Counted from the first letter of the stretch, positions 22,281-33,789 are shown. The stretch is 64,000 bases of DNA from Hypericum androsaemum (GCA_963995505.1 OZ023190.1:15370092-15434091), one strand, 5' to 3'. Notes: generated from the letters alone by a model not told the origin. Program-made: numbers and translations.

Positions 22281-23904
22281 CTAATTACATTGGAAACATG
22301 GTCTATTGGCTATAGCATAAACATTAGCAATTGCATCTTCAGCCCTCTTCAGTTCTGCTTCCGCATTCGCCTTTTCTTCCGGGTTGGTCGAATTTAACAA
22401 CGGCTTGAACTTTTTAATCTTGCTATGGTAGCTGATAAGCTGCAGAATATAAAGCCAAGTCAGAAATCCAGAGCATTAGTGGTTACAAATTGAAACAAGT
22501 GAAATTGGATACCAAAAAAGTTTCAAGTCTAATAAGCAGAGAACCTTTCTATATGGCCATCGGGCCAAGCCATGGTTTCTGCAAATGTTCTTCATTACAG
22601 TAGGACACAGGTCTATCCTCTTTGCTGCAATTCTGATAGGGAGATGGAAATACTCTTGAAAGTCTTTCAATGAGATTAATTTGGTTCTCGCCCTCTGCAC
22701 TACTCCCGGCCGACGATACGAGTACAACATGGATTAGAATTGTCGTCACTGCCTTGAAATAAAATGATCAACTTTAAGTTGAGGGATATCTACTTGATTG
22801 ATCTCAAACCTGGTTAGAAAGCACGCTCTTACATTGCTTCTTCCCTCCCGTTCTCTCTCCTCCCGCGCGTGCCTTTCCTTTGCCTTTGGTGTCCGTCTCT
22901 TGCTGGCCCAAATCCACAGGGGCAGAGTTGGAGAAGTTCTGATTACACAAATCAGCCGATTCCCACTCGAAACCGGCACAGAGAGATCGGTAGAATAGAG
23001 CGAGTGGATCGGGTAGCATCACGAAACCCGCTCTTGACTGGTCGTGGCAGTATTGCCTCATAAACTGGTCAACGTCCATGATGTTTTTCTTGCAGAAACT
23101 GAAAGCATATCAGATCCGCAAGCATGAGATACGACGAACAGACGTGTTAAACTCGAACGGGAAGGTTTAGACCAAGAACTGTAAGAAACTGTGAACTTAC
23201 TCAAACATCTGATACTCAGGAACTGCAGGAAACGACTTGGCATTGTCGCGGATTTCAAGAACGGCATGAGAAACGTTCCCAATTCTCCCATGGATTTCTA
23301 GTTTCCTTGTACAAATACCTATCCGCACATAGATTTTAAAAAAAAGGGGGAAATTAATCATCAAGAAGCCAAATTGATACACAACCATCTATTGAAATGA
23401 TGATCATCAAACAACTTGAAATCCAAACCAACCATCAGAGTGGATCAATTCTCTGAGCACAGTGCAACAACTACAGAAAAACGGAACAGGGTCCGACGGC
23501 CAGACTGGAACCGCCTTCCCCATTGCACCCAACAACCCGGAATAATCACTCCCTGAAGTTTCCATCCCCGCGTTACTAGTCTCCCCCATACTCGGTTGCT
23601 GCGCCTGGTTATTGTCAATATAATTCGAAGGGCACCCTCCACCCACCAGCCCGTCGAAAATGCCATTCCACAGTGACGGATCGTCGGGGTGGACGAACGG
23701 ATCCATATTCCACGGATGATCACCAACAACACCAGCGGTTGCTTGGTCAGGAACAATCCCCTGCATCGGGTGGTCGTTAAAAATGACAGCAGAGGAGGAT
23801 AAGTCTGCGAGGCACGGGCTGGGGCCGTCGCGCATGTAGTTAAAGTAGTCGAAGCAGGCGTCGTGGGAGTCATGGTGTGTAACAATAGACCCAGGGTCAG
23901 CCAT
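22281..23904 (-). CDS. RWP-RK domain transcription factor (RKD-like)
   Basis: Exons 23904-23433, 23318-23201, 23098-22810, 22694-22545 and 22439-22281 give 395 aa. The RWP-RK domain spans exon 4 into exon 5: SLKDFQEYFHLPIRIAAKRI, then LCPTVMKNICRNHG and the signature ARWPYRK, followed by a Lys-rich helix. Upstream are a Cys-rich patch (FFCSCCTVLRELIH) and a conserved-looking segment MDVDQFMRQYC. No NLP-type N-terminal GAF-like region or C-terminal PB1 domain is present, so it belongs with RKD-type and not NIN-like proteins. RKD factors act in egg-cell and embryo identity; a few members respond to nitrogen. A GKGKAR stretch and other basic runs could serve as nuclear signals. The exon 4 acceptor (GTGCAG|AGGGCG) was chosen because an in-frame TAA lies just upstream. 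Confidence 0.85.
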
Positions 23905-24352
23905 TAGTGATCTTTAACCTAAACAATGGTGGACGTCTGCTTCTTTTTTCTTCACAAATGGTGACTCGGGTTGGTCTCTTCGGTCGGGTTCTCTCTCTTC
24001 AAGCACCAGAAATCCGGAGTTTCTGGTGTTTGAGAAGGATGGAGAAGGGGGGAATAGGGATTGGAGCGAGGAGATAGGGATGTTCTGTTCTTTAAAATGG
24101 GCGGGAGAGAGAGGAGGCGGTTAATTACCGTTGGGATCACGCGACTGTTCGATGTTTGAATTTGAAACGGGGCGGGTTTCGAACTGTGGCCATCCAATTA
24201 AGTCAGCAGGGACGGCGTCGTTTTTGTTCCGGAAATTTATAATTAATTGGCCGAAGAGAAGCAAGTATAATTAATTTATAATTAGTTAAGATAACTTGCA
24301 ATTCATTGGAGCAAATCAAACGAGTAAAATATGATATGTATTCATTCATCCA
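23905..24352. promoter_or_regulatory. Upstream region of the RWP-RK gene
   Basis: The 250 bp next to the ATG are GC-richer, with a TCTCTC tract near 23990 and an inverted GGAGTTTC/GAAACT-like pattern. This is likely leader and core promoter. Beyond 24230 the sequence turns AT-rich. No clear TATA box. Confidence 0.35.
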
Positions 24353-24389
24353 TAATCTTAATATTTTTTTTACAGAATTAATCTTAATA
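24353..24389 (-). mobile_element. Micro-retroposon insertion with 11-bp flanking repeat
   Basis: TAATCTTAATA occurs at 24353-24363 and again at 24379-24389. Between them are 15 bp: a T-run and ACAGAAT (minus strand ATTCTGT then poly-A). The AT-rich setting makes chance duplication more likely than at the other sites. Confidence 0.4.
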
Positions 24390-24884
24390 CATCTGGATCT
24401 AAAATTATAAGACCGAAAAATAAAAGTAAAAATTTGTATCAACTCACAAAAAATGGTAAAAAATTGTTCTTATGTATTTCGCTCATTCGTCCATACTCTA
24501 AGCCTTAACTAAACATTCAATGTGTCGATCTAATTATTTTTCTATATTGCTAGTTTGCAATTAAAAAATTTTGGTACGATATTTTTATATTTATACATTT
24601 ATTTTTTTTTAAAAGAACGACATATATAAAAAAAATCCTAGCAATCTAAGATTAAGCACAGCTTTTTCTCTGATTATTCTGACTGTATTTCTGATGTATC
24701 ATTAGTTCCTGGAACCCTTACTCTTTTGGTTTTCTTGTACCGTGTTTGGAATGATGAAAAAAATTGGATAGGAAAAAATCGAGTTAAATTTAGTTATTTT
24801 TTCCCTACATACTCACATTCAACCAACATTTTTAACCAAATTTATCTCTACTTTTTCACTCTTCTGTGCGGTTTGAATGACGAT

Positions 24885-24985
24885 AATTTTATAAATCAAT
24901 AGGGGCTGTATTTAAATAGTATTAGTATTTTAATTTTATTAATAAAGCTCAACTTATAAAAAAAAGAGAGAATTTTATAAATCAA
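24885..24985 (+). mobile_element. 71-bp LINE-like 3' end with 15-bp target-site duplication
   Basis: AATTTTATAAATCAA is repeated exactly at 24885-24899 and 24971-24985. The 71 bp between run through TTAATTTTATTAATAAAG to an A-rich tail (AAAAAAAAGAGAG). The body resembles the 3' end of plant LINEs and ends in the tail beside the right repeat, as expected for a 5'-truncated plus-strand insertion. Confidence 0.6.
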
Positions 24986-24999
24986 AGATGGATAATAAA

Positions 25000-25862
25000 A
25001 CTGCGCTTTCCATTAATATAAGAAATACCATAAAAAATAACTACTGAGCACGACGCAGATGTAATCATAGCCGAGATGGATTATTTCAGTTATCGATCTG
25101 AGAAAGTAACAACTACCGCTACTTCAGCTACTATTTCTTGCCATTCCAATTGTATATTATGAGATGATGTCTTCCAATTCTTACATGTCGCTGATTAAAA
25201 TTAGGACAAGCCTACCAATATCAGTTGGTGGATGTCGAGAGGAAAGAGACTCGGACTTGATAACTGTCAGTCTTGCCATGGACGGTCCTCGACTTGTTTG
25301 TGTGAAGTCAAGTGTACTTGGGGCAATATAATGTCGAAGGCTCTCCATGTCATGGGCTTGAAGCTTATTTCTTATTTGGTAATGGGCTAATGGGTATGCA
25401 TCCCTTGTAAATAACATCGACGCCGGATCCCATCAGTTATAATTAATTGTAAATATCGCACCCAAAGGAATCCGTGGTGTCTTTTTCGTTTGGATCCCTT
25501 TGTTTATTGGTTCATCTCTATCCAAAGTTTTCTGGGTATCCATCCCAACATTCGTTGTAAGCCACCAATCAAAAAAAACCCACGGTAGATATACTATGTG
25601 ATTGATCGAATGATCTAAGTGCTTGTTTGAAGCGTGAGAGTTTTTATAGTTTGTTTGGTCGAGAGAAAGGATTCAATTCTTTTCTCCCTAATTTCATACT
25701 TTTGGTCTAATAAAAGTTGCTCAACTCATACGTGACTTTATTTTATAAGAATATATATATATATAGCATGTAGATTTACTAATTGAAAGAATATTATTGA
25801 AAATTTGTTCCTTAAAATAAGATATTCTCGAATGACAGTTACACTACACATAACATCTCTCT
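25000..25862. other. Intergenic, no gene seen
   Basis: AT-rich sequence with an (AT)n run at about 25748-25763. No coding frame with family resemblance was found on either strand. Confidence 0.5.
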
Positions 25863-26996
25863 TTTTTAGAATTCTAGAGTGAAGTGTTGTTCTTAGGGCT
25901 TTTCCTCTTCTTTTCTATCTTTTCTCACTTTCTTTCTTCTTCCCCTTCATCGCCGCCTCCAGTTCTACTGGCCCTTCCACCTTCCATAGATCTACTTCTC
26001 CTTCCACCCTCCCTTCCACCTTCCTCTCATAGCCGACCCTGCCTTTTTCCAATACCTCGCCTCGCTTCCGTACTACGGCTGTGGTGGTCTCTCCTCGTCG
26101 CGCCACTAAGTCCCTCACCTCGTCTTCTCTGCTTCGTCTGAGGCGGCGATCCCTGCCGTCCGAGGCTCCGGCCAGTCTTACTCGAATTGAGACTCTCTAC
26201 CGTCCACAGTCTAGGTTCGCCATCGTCTCGCCGGAGCTCTCCCACCTCACAAGTCACCGGCCGTCTCCTCCTCCACCTCTCCAGGACAAGCCCTCGCCGG
26301 AGCTCTCCCACATCGCAAGTCGAGGGCTGTCTCCTCCTCCACCCCGCAAATCGTAACCTGACCAGTCTCACCTCGCTTCGGATAGCAGCTTTCTCCACCA
26401 CCTTCAGAGTCTAGGTCGGCCTTTCCCTTCTCGCCTTCTTCGAGGCCGACCGCAGCTTCTGGCACCACCTCCGACGAGCCAGAGCCGATCCTGGTGGACG
26501 GTCGGAGGGGATGGTCTCTGTCGACATCCCCTCCGATCCTTTTTTTTACTGCTTTTCAGTTTATATCTATGTTCATGCTGTTATTTTTGTTTAGGGATTT
26601 TTTGGCTCAGTCTCTAGTTCGTTTTATTGGTTATCTGAGATTTGTACGGGTCTCGAATTTTTGCTGTGGTCTCAAGTGGATAACTTTGTCTCGGTTAAAT
26701 TCATTCGACCTTGGGTTTCATTTGAGTGCATCTCGTATGCAGTCAAATGCCTACGAGAGTGCGTTTATGACATAATCTTGTGGTTATTAGTCGTTGCTTG
26801 TCTTTGCATAATTTCGTTCTGGTTGTTGACTCTCGTAGCTTCTCGACCGCCAATCATTTTCGCCCTTGCCTCTTTGTCGATCTCGGTTTAGTTCTCGGCT
26901 TCTGTCTGGTGTTCTCGTTCTATATATTTATATTTTATGTTCTTATTTTGTAACTCATTTTATTAATGATAAACTTTGTATCACCCTTCTCGAAAA
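25863..26996 (+). mobile_element. Possible internally deleted LINE (5' region plus 3' tail)
   Basis: An island of C/T-rich, GC-richer sequence (25880-26500) lies in AT-rich DNA and ends in TTTTATTAATGATAAACT, a short stretch, and CTTCTCGAAAAAG. That 3' terminus resembles the TTCTC-poly(A) ends of the micro-insertions elsewhere in the window. No reverse transcriptase is present. Long open frames here on both strands are low-complexity Pro/Ser/Leu or Arg/Glu products of the C/T bias and are not called as genes. It could instead be a CT-rich promoter island; no flanking duplication was found. Confidence 0.35.
26234..26350 (+). repeat. 66-bp tandem duplication
   Basis: GAGCTCTCCCAC begins at 26234 and again at 26300, each followed by a diverged copy of a segment ending in CTCCTCCTCCACC. 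Period 66 bp, about two copies, with several substitutions. It lies inside the C/T-rich island. Confidence 0.7.
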
Positions 26997-26999
26997 AGC

Positions 27000-27763
27000 A
27001 CAAGAGGAGATTCTGCCACTCCCTATCCAAACAAACCCAGTAGCTCTTATGCTCTTCTTTTATTTTTTTTTCCTCCACCCCCAAAAAAGAGATCTGCTCC
27101 TTTCTTGATCCCGACTCCCAAAACAAGCCTTCTTGGGATCCCCAAAACCAAACTCCCTCTATTCAAAAAATTCCCCTCCCTAACCTACTTCACCTTCCCT
27201 CTTTAATCTCCTTCCTTTCGTACACCCCGATGAGCCCAAAATTTAGCTTTTCCTACTCCCAATTCCCACCGCCCGATGACGATGATCACCAATTTAATAG
27301 GAAGATACTAGAATATGAATATCCCGTAGGGATGAAGATGGATATGATCCACATGGGAGATTTTTAATATGTTTTTGGAATAAATCTACCTCTTTATTAT
27401 TATCCTAATTAAAATTTAGTTTTTGTGTAAGATTTAGTTAAAAACGTATACGACAGCATTAGGACTACTGGCACATTTCAAAAGGGCATTTGACATGAGA
27501 CATGCGTACAACGATTTGACGAAAAATTAAAGTTCAAATTTTATTAAAATATAATTCTTGGTATAAATAATTTACAAAAAAGACTACTCACATATCTGTA
27601 TTATTTAAAAATCATCAAAATTAGAATAATTGAACTGCCAATTGGCTAACCAAAATAACAGGAAACTACTTAAAAATGTGAATTGAGTTCACTAAAATAG
27701 GCAATAAATAAATCAAACAAACATATTTCAAAATTGGGTAGATTGGGAATGAGAATTTAGTAT
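27000..27763. other. Intergenic, no gene seen
   Basis: C/A-rich up to about 27230, then AT-rich. Short frames only. Nothing recognisable. Confidence 0.5.
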
Positions 27764-27885
27764 TATTAGGTCAAAGGGTTCATAGCCCAATGGCACAAGG
27801 CGTTGTAAATTATTAGAAGGTACATGGTTCAAATACTAGCATTGCCATGGTATAAAATTTACCTTTAAAAAAATTGGTATTAGGT
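27764..27885 (+). mobile_element. tRNA-derived SINE, about 106 bp
   Basis: TAGCCCAATGG (27783-27793) is a perfect match to the pol III A-box consensus, and GGTTCAAATAC (27826-27836) is a good B box at SINE-like spacing. The element ends in CTTTAAAAAAATTGG. An 8-bp repeat TATTAGGT flanks it (27764-27771 and 27878-27885), short but correctly placed. The tRNA fold itself is not preserved, so it is not a tRNA gene. Confidence 0.6.
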
Positions 27886-28139
27886 ATTAAGTACTAAGTT
27901 TAGTCATTAATATATATTATTTTAATTCTATCTTAAAAACTTATGTAGGGGACCCGATTGGGTGCTGACAACGTAGTGCTGCAGGTTTGACGCGCGCATC
28001 TTAGTTTTTTTTAATTAAAAAATTAAAAATTCGATGGACCATAACTTTTGACTCGTTTGGAGCTTTTGCTATTATAATATATTTTCGCAAAGGGAATTTA
28101 ACGATCTACACGATGTACGACTTTATTTTTTGAAAATTG

Positions 28140-28268
28140 ATATGGCGTTGGAATTTTTGTACCGTTGAGATGATGTGTCGATGTAATTTTTGCACCGTTG
28201 AGATAATTTTTTGTTGGGATGATATGTCGTTGGAATATTGTGTCGTTGGGGATGATGTTCCGTTAGAT
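28140..28268 (+). repeat. Degenerate tandem repeat around a CGTTGRGATGAT motif
   Basis: The phrase 'cgttg(a/g)gatgat...tgtcg' recurs about four times at irregular 25-40 bp spacing, with TTGGAATTTTTGTACC and TTTTTGCACC as related segments. The copies have drifted. Function unknown. Confidence 0.5.
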
Positions 28269-28269
28269 A

Positions 28270-30298
28270 TCCTTGTTACCAGAAAGATGTTGCTGAGAAG
28301 TCAGCAGCACCTCAACAGCACCAAATCCAACCTGCTTATATAGAGTCAAGCAAGATTTTATAAATTGATTCGTGTCCTCATTCTCAATATCCGAGTCTAA
28401 TTCCCTAATCACATGCGATTTCAATTGGATCGATGTAGCACCAACATGAGATCGATTGCAACCTTCGTGCATGCATGCACGTGGTCACGAAGCTTGCGAT
28501 ATGGCCCTTCTACTATTTCGTGCAACCTCTTTGGGTCTGTGTGATATGGATCTCACGTGGTACTTTGTACTAATTTTCAAATGATATAATCGGGTAGGAC
28601 CCGGTTATGTTCTCTTACGAATAGATAGCGAGCAAGTCTTGACGACATAATCTCTACGTTCTTTCGTATTGCATCTATCTTATATCGAATTGGCCAAACA
28701 TTTTGTAGCCGGGTAAGCTCGTGCTCATCATTTGTCAATTCTGACTAATTTAATTAGCTAATGGGTAACCACTTGTTTCTTATTTCATATTCATGAACTG
28801 TGCATGCACACGAAAATGATATATACTTGGCCTAAATTATCGCAAAGTCACGTAAATGAACTGCTAAAAAATTGTTGTAAAATAACCAGAAGTTTGGAGT
28901 TTTTATTTTTTTAATGCAGTTAAGTTAAAACTTACGACGACTGTATCTATTATATTTTGACCTTACTTACACCTAAATTAGTCGACCCCGTAGACTCTTT
29001 TCTTACATTGTTTTCATCTTACAAAATGGATAAATCATATTTTTGCCATAATTATTGCCCTTCCCACGAGGAGGAGGCTGCTTTTTCAACCACTGCAATA
29101 ACTCCGGAGACGCTGATGCTTCATTTGGACTCATTTTCGTGAATGAACCTGTTGACGATGAGTCTCATTCAGATGAGAAATTAATAAATAGTATTAACGA
29201 TGACTAGTGCAAGGGTGTATGTGGTCCTTCAAACATTATGTTTCTTAGTCAGAGCAAACAATTAGACGAGGACAATGAAAAGTCTATTTTCCCTTTTTCT
29301 CATGTCGATTATATATTGTGTTAACCATTTACACTAACCTTTTCATAATATATTTTTTCAAAAGATAAATTTTATACCATAATTATACCTTGATAAGAAT
29401 TGAACATTGTACTTCTGTCAATTTATCAACTCCTTGTACTGTTAGATCAAATGCCAGTAAACCTTTCATAATATAGATATTAGCGATGTGATTTTTACTA
29501 AAATTTTGACAAACTAAGGAACCAATGGTGCGATGGATCATCCAATGATTTGATTACAAGGTTTTTGGGTCGGGAGATAACAAGATATTGGCCGTTAATA
29601 TGCATATATATTATGTAAATTATACGTAATATACTTACATTTTAAATGTTGTATGCATGATAAATGCTAGTCTGAAAATATGTTTATAATTGATTAAGTT
29701 TAAAATAGTGCATTAAAATATATATTTTTAAAATATACGTACGTATGTAATTTATATATGTATTATATGTGTCGACTAATTTAGATTTGAGTCGGTGTGA
29801 TATCTTTGAAAAATAACAAAAAAAATTCAACATCCCAAAAAAAATAAAATATTTTTAATAAATATTTAAAATCGTTACGTTTTTAATTACCCGAATACTA
29901 AATTTTTAAATTAATTTAAAATAAAGTACTCTCGAGTTACGAGTTTTATTAAGTGTCTAACTACTTTAGCTTGCCACGAAATTTCCTTTTCTCGTACCAT
30001 CCTCGCAAAAAGACCGTCAGTTCTGCCACAAAATTTACATGACAAACATCAAATCGGTAATTGTGCATCGCGAAGTTCGCCGGTAACGGTCGGAGAACTC
30101 GACCCGAGTTCTGATCGGGCTGCCAGGTAGACCCGCGTGCAGCCAAGCAGCGAGTAACTAATATCATTCTGAAATTGATCCGACATTCCTCGATGAATAA
30201 AAATTAAAAAGAAAATATTATCCAAAGTTAAAATATTATCAATGTTTATTGCGACCTCTATCATATGTAACGGTTGAAATATTATCCAACCATTTTCT
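28270..30298. other. Intergenic, no gene seen
   Basis: AT-rich, with a short run of sense-like frame at 28957-29142 that I cannot support. Very AT-rich between 29600 and 29950. A weak A-box-like TGGTGCGATGG near 29527 has no convincing B box. Confidence 0.5.
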
Positions 30299-31129
30299 AA
30301 CACACATGAATAATGGGCAGATGGAAAGGAGCAAGAGCTCGAAAACCTTTTTATGCAAACTTTTAGGAGTGTCAAGTTGCAATTCTCTGTTGCTGAGCGT
30401 GTTTTGTGGGCATATCGAAAGGATGGAAATTTCACAACTTGTTTTTTGTATATGAGATAATTCAGAGAAGTTGAGATTATACCTACAATCAAGGCCATTC
30501 GTGAGCCATGGAAGGGAGAGATTCCATACAAGGTTGAGTGCTTTTTATGGATATCATTGCAAGGAAAGTTACCAACTAGAGACAACCTCATCCGAACAGG
30601 ACGACTCGAAGTTTGGGATTGCTTATGTCCTCTTTGTGGGATATATGACGAGTCAGTTGAGCATCTTTTTCTCTATTGCCTGGTGTCATTGAAGGTATGG
30701 ATTTATTTTGCGAGAAAAGTAGGGGTACATTGGTGTATCAGAGGCGATATTATCGGATCATGGTCGAGATGGTCTTTTTTGTTGTGTGATGGCATGGGCA
30801 AGAACGTTTGATTTGCAATCTTCTGGTCGGTTATGTGGGGTCTGTGGAACCTCCAAAACTGGGCAATATTTCAAGACGAGTCGTACAAACGGGAGCTTCT
30901 TTTGCATACTATCATTCATCGAATCCAGGAATGGCTTTCCTGGTCCTCAGCCTCCGTGGGTTTTGCAAAGCAGGATGTAATCTTGCTATTAGATTCTATT
31001 AATGTTGCTCCTTAGTGTAATTAGCTTACTCATGGAGTAGGTACCTGTAAATCCCGGGAGCTTTTTGGCTTACTGTAAAGTTCTTTTGGTTGATATACAA
31101 AATTTAGTTATAAAAAAAACACACATGAA
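30299..31129 (+). mobile_element. 5'-truncated LINE with 12-bp target-site duplication
   Basis: AACACACATGAA occurs exactly at 30299-30310 and 31118-31129. The 807 bp between end in ATAAAAAAAA beside the right copy. One frame (about 30370-31015) encodes the C-terminal part of a plant LINE reverse transcriptase: RVLWAYRKDGNFTT, then the zinc-binding (zf-RVT) block with CLCPLCG, ESVEHLFLYC, and FWSVMWGLWNLQNWAIFQ before the natural stop at 31013-31015. Two in-frame stops (about 30458 and 30809-30811) break it. It is a dead-on-arrival insertion: 5' truncation removed the endonuclease and most of the reverse transcriptase. The exact duplication suggests a fairly recent event. Confidence 0.88.
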
Positions 31130-31186
31130 AAATGAAATTTTAAAAAAGATTTAAGTATATATTGATGCCGCTCCCCAAATGGAGGG

Positions 31187-31315
31187 ACCGGCTCGGGGGA
31201 GCCGGCTTCAAGCCGCTGCACCTCGGGGGAAAACGCACAAAACAGTGCATTTTCAGAAGAAAAAAAAGTATTGTTTTGTGCATTTTATGGCAACTGAAAA
31301 TGCATGATTTTGTGC
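31187..31315. repeat. GC hairpin and imperfect inverted repeat
   Basis: CCGGCTC-GGGG-GAGCCGG near 31189-31206 is a perfect 7-bp stem. Next to it, GCACAAAACAGTGCATTTTC (from 31235) pairs with CTGAAAATGCATGATTTTGT (from 31294) over 22 positions with 3 mismatches, enclosing 37 bp. The motif TTTTGTGCATTTT recurs directly as well. It may be part of a small foldback element; no TSD was identified. Confidence 0.5.
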
Positions 31316-31409
31316 ATTTTTTACCCCAATTGTAGACCGAGAATATTTTTCCTGACAACCTCATTCCGATAATTGTCGGAGATTTTGACCCCACTCAGGA
31401 AAAAGATTC

Positions 31410-31563
31410 GTAACTATGTGGGACATTTTTTTTGGTGAAATTTAAATTATTTTCACAATTTCGGATCTTAGACAGTCGTGTGATTCGATCCTCCCACCTC
31501 ATGTTTAAGGACTGACACCGTATCCATCAGACCATACATGAGTTGGTAACTATGTGGGACATT
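31410..31563 (-). mobile_element. 118-bp tRNA-derived SINE with 18-bp target-site duplication
   Basis: GTAACTATGTGGGACATT is repeated exactly at 31410-31427 and 31546-31563. The 118 bp between read, on the minus strand, from CCAACTCATGTATGGTCTG through an A box (TGGTCTGATGG), a B box (GGATCGAATCA) and a short body to TTTCACC and poly-A (T-run at 31428-31433 on plus). Promoter, size, tail and duplication are all as expected for a full-length plant SINE. The exact 18-bp repeat implies recent insertion. Confidence 0.9.
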
Positions 31564-33349
31564 AAAGACATGTGGCAATATACAATTGGTGAACATGCTC
31601 CCGGAAGGGAAGCAAGCATTTATAACATCGAAGAAGGCGTATCAGCCAAGCGATAGACAAAGGTAGGACCCGCCGCTGTGAAGCCGCTACACTAGGAAAG
31701 ACAGTAAATGGTTCACGTGGCACCGAGGTGGTCCCACTGTCCGAGACCAGGTTTGTCTGGCCCCGCCGAGTGGACCTCACTTGATCCAATCACCATCAGC
31801 CGTTAATTGTTTTTGGCTCCCTGGTACTAGCTGTTCCTGACCACACCGGCCCCCTCCCCATCAAATTATTTTGGTCAAAAATAACTTGAAAATGACTTTC
31901 TATCCGACTTCATAATCTACCATAGGTCGAAAATTTACTTCCTAATTTTTAACGTAACTAAAAAAGGAGGCCTTACTTTAATAATTGAAGATCTAAATTT
32001 ATCATTTTTCATTGAGTACTTTTTTTTTCTCACAAATGTGTGCTATCATTTAATATAATGTAAAAATTGCTCGTATACATTTCAAATATTTGATCTCAAA
32101 ATTTTGGTATGATAATCTCTTACAGGTTCACTTAATTTGGGGTTTGACGTAGAAGCCTTTTTTATTTGCAGACATGAATTACAAGTTCAGTTGAGAAAAT
32201 TCACTTTATCTATGTGATCAAATTGTTTGCTTCAGTTTCTCTTTTGACAGAAGAACAAAAACGTATTTTACGCTTGGAAAATAATTGTTTGTGGAAGGAA
32301 CGGAATAATGGTAAATAAAAAATTATCATCAAATCGGATTCTCTCGTGAAAGAAATTCTAGCATTTTCTGTAGGTACATCCGGGAGTGCATGCCTGTTAA
32401 ACAATGCAATTTCTTACCGTGGGCCAAAACTCAATAACTTCAACCAACCACATTGTCGAATGAAAAATAAAATTTATTTCAAGAATCACCGTTAAATAGG
32501 AGTACAAGCAAAAAAAACTTAAGACTATACTAGTAGTGAGTTTTTTTTATGAATATTCTTACATCATATCTTAATAACGATTAATTCAGAGTTGAACATA
32601 CTTTTTCCTACTTTTGAGTCGAACCCGAGGAAACTAATACCAACCTTGAATCGGGTCATATCCAAATCGAAAGATGTAAGCAGTGCCCGGAGGTAGATGG
32701 CATCTCATCGAGAAACAACTTTGTGGATCGGATGGCTTGATCTGTGACCTGACCAGCTGAGCATGCCCTACATGAAGTGGCATCATCACTTCCTTCTGTG
32801 ATCCGTTAATATCCGATGCTGAAATTGCATAAAATCCAATGTCCAGTTGCTATAACATCGCACGTTCACTTTAGCTTCGAATCTACTATTATCGGTTCTT
32901 ATTGATCGCTAGAGAGAGATCCTATTAGTGACATTTCTGCATCAGCGATTTTCGTTCCTTCAGTTGATTCTTGTTATAAATGGTGTAATAGACTAATATT
33001 AATTTTTTTATACCACATGTTATCCGGATATCCACTAAACTGACTAATTCAATTTTGAGTAGGATAAAATCTTGAAAATATGATGAATCTGTTCCAACAA
33101 ATATTTGACACTACTACATTTCTAATTGCTCAAACTCGAAATATATTATTTAAATTATAATAAATTATTCACCAATTAATTTAAGTTTTCTTCTATTGAC
33201 TATTATTGATTTAGATACACGTGTTGACGTGTTCGGCCATCTCGCGGTGTCCTTATATTTTTTTAATCGTGAGGTCATGTCCCTATATAAATATGTAACG
33301 TAAATACAAATATATCAGTCATAGATAACTATCCAGCATCAAATGAAAT
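31564..33349. other. Intergenic, no gene seen
   Basis: Mostly AT-rich. The first 250 bp are GC-richer but carry no supported frame. No RNA gene or complete element identified. Confidence 0.5.
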
Positions 33350-33550
33350 CTTACTGGTCTCATTGTCGAGATCCCCTCTTTCGAGATTGTGGACACCGGC
33401 CTCAGTAAAATTTTCCAGCGGTAAAATTCCAGTGGGAAAACCCGCATCGGTGGGGAAAGAGCACATTGGCAAGGTCATGGCGATTCGTCTTGACGTTGAT
33501 ACCGCTAATCTTGATCCTCTGAGCTCATCACTGGCCATATAGGTGCAGCT

Positions 33551-33768
33551 AAATATGATCATACAAAATCTCCAACGCACGTTTGGAGAGCGCGTCCACT
33601 ACTCGGTTTTTCTCCTGCCATATGTGCTGGATGTTGATCTCCCAGTCTCTCGCAAGTAACTTCCGCACTCTGAGGATCTATGTCGTCAAAGAATGAACCC
33701 GGTCCATATCTCGTCGAACACAAAGAATAGCCAGGGATGAGTCCACCTCCACTTGGACAGCAGTGTCC
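33551..33768 (-). mobile_element. LINE RNase H-domain relic
   Basis: Read leftward, one frame gives VQVEVDSSLAILCVRRDMDR, then RVRKLLARDWEINIQHIWQE and RVVDALSKRALEILYDHI. This is the C-terminal part of the RNase H-like (RVT_3) domain of plant non-LTR elements, with the typical 'LL.RDWE..I.HI..E.N...DAL...AL' pattern. An in-frame TAG splits it. Fragments of the post-domain tail may extend to about 33350. No intact element surrounds it. Confidence 0.7.
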
Positions 33769-33789
33769 TTAACGTTATGGATGGTCTAC

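Noticed and set aside
25884..26468. Pro/Ser/Leu-rich and Arg/Glu-rich ORFs in the C/T island
   Set aside because: Open on both strands because of base bias; no domain.
29520..29580. Possible SINE head near 29527
   Set aside because: A-box-like TGGTGCGATGG has a mismatch at a key base and no usable B box follows.
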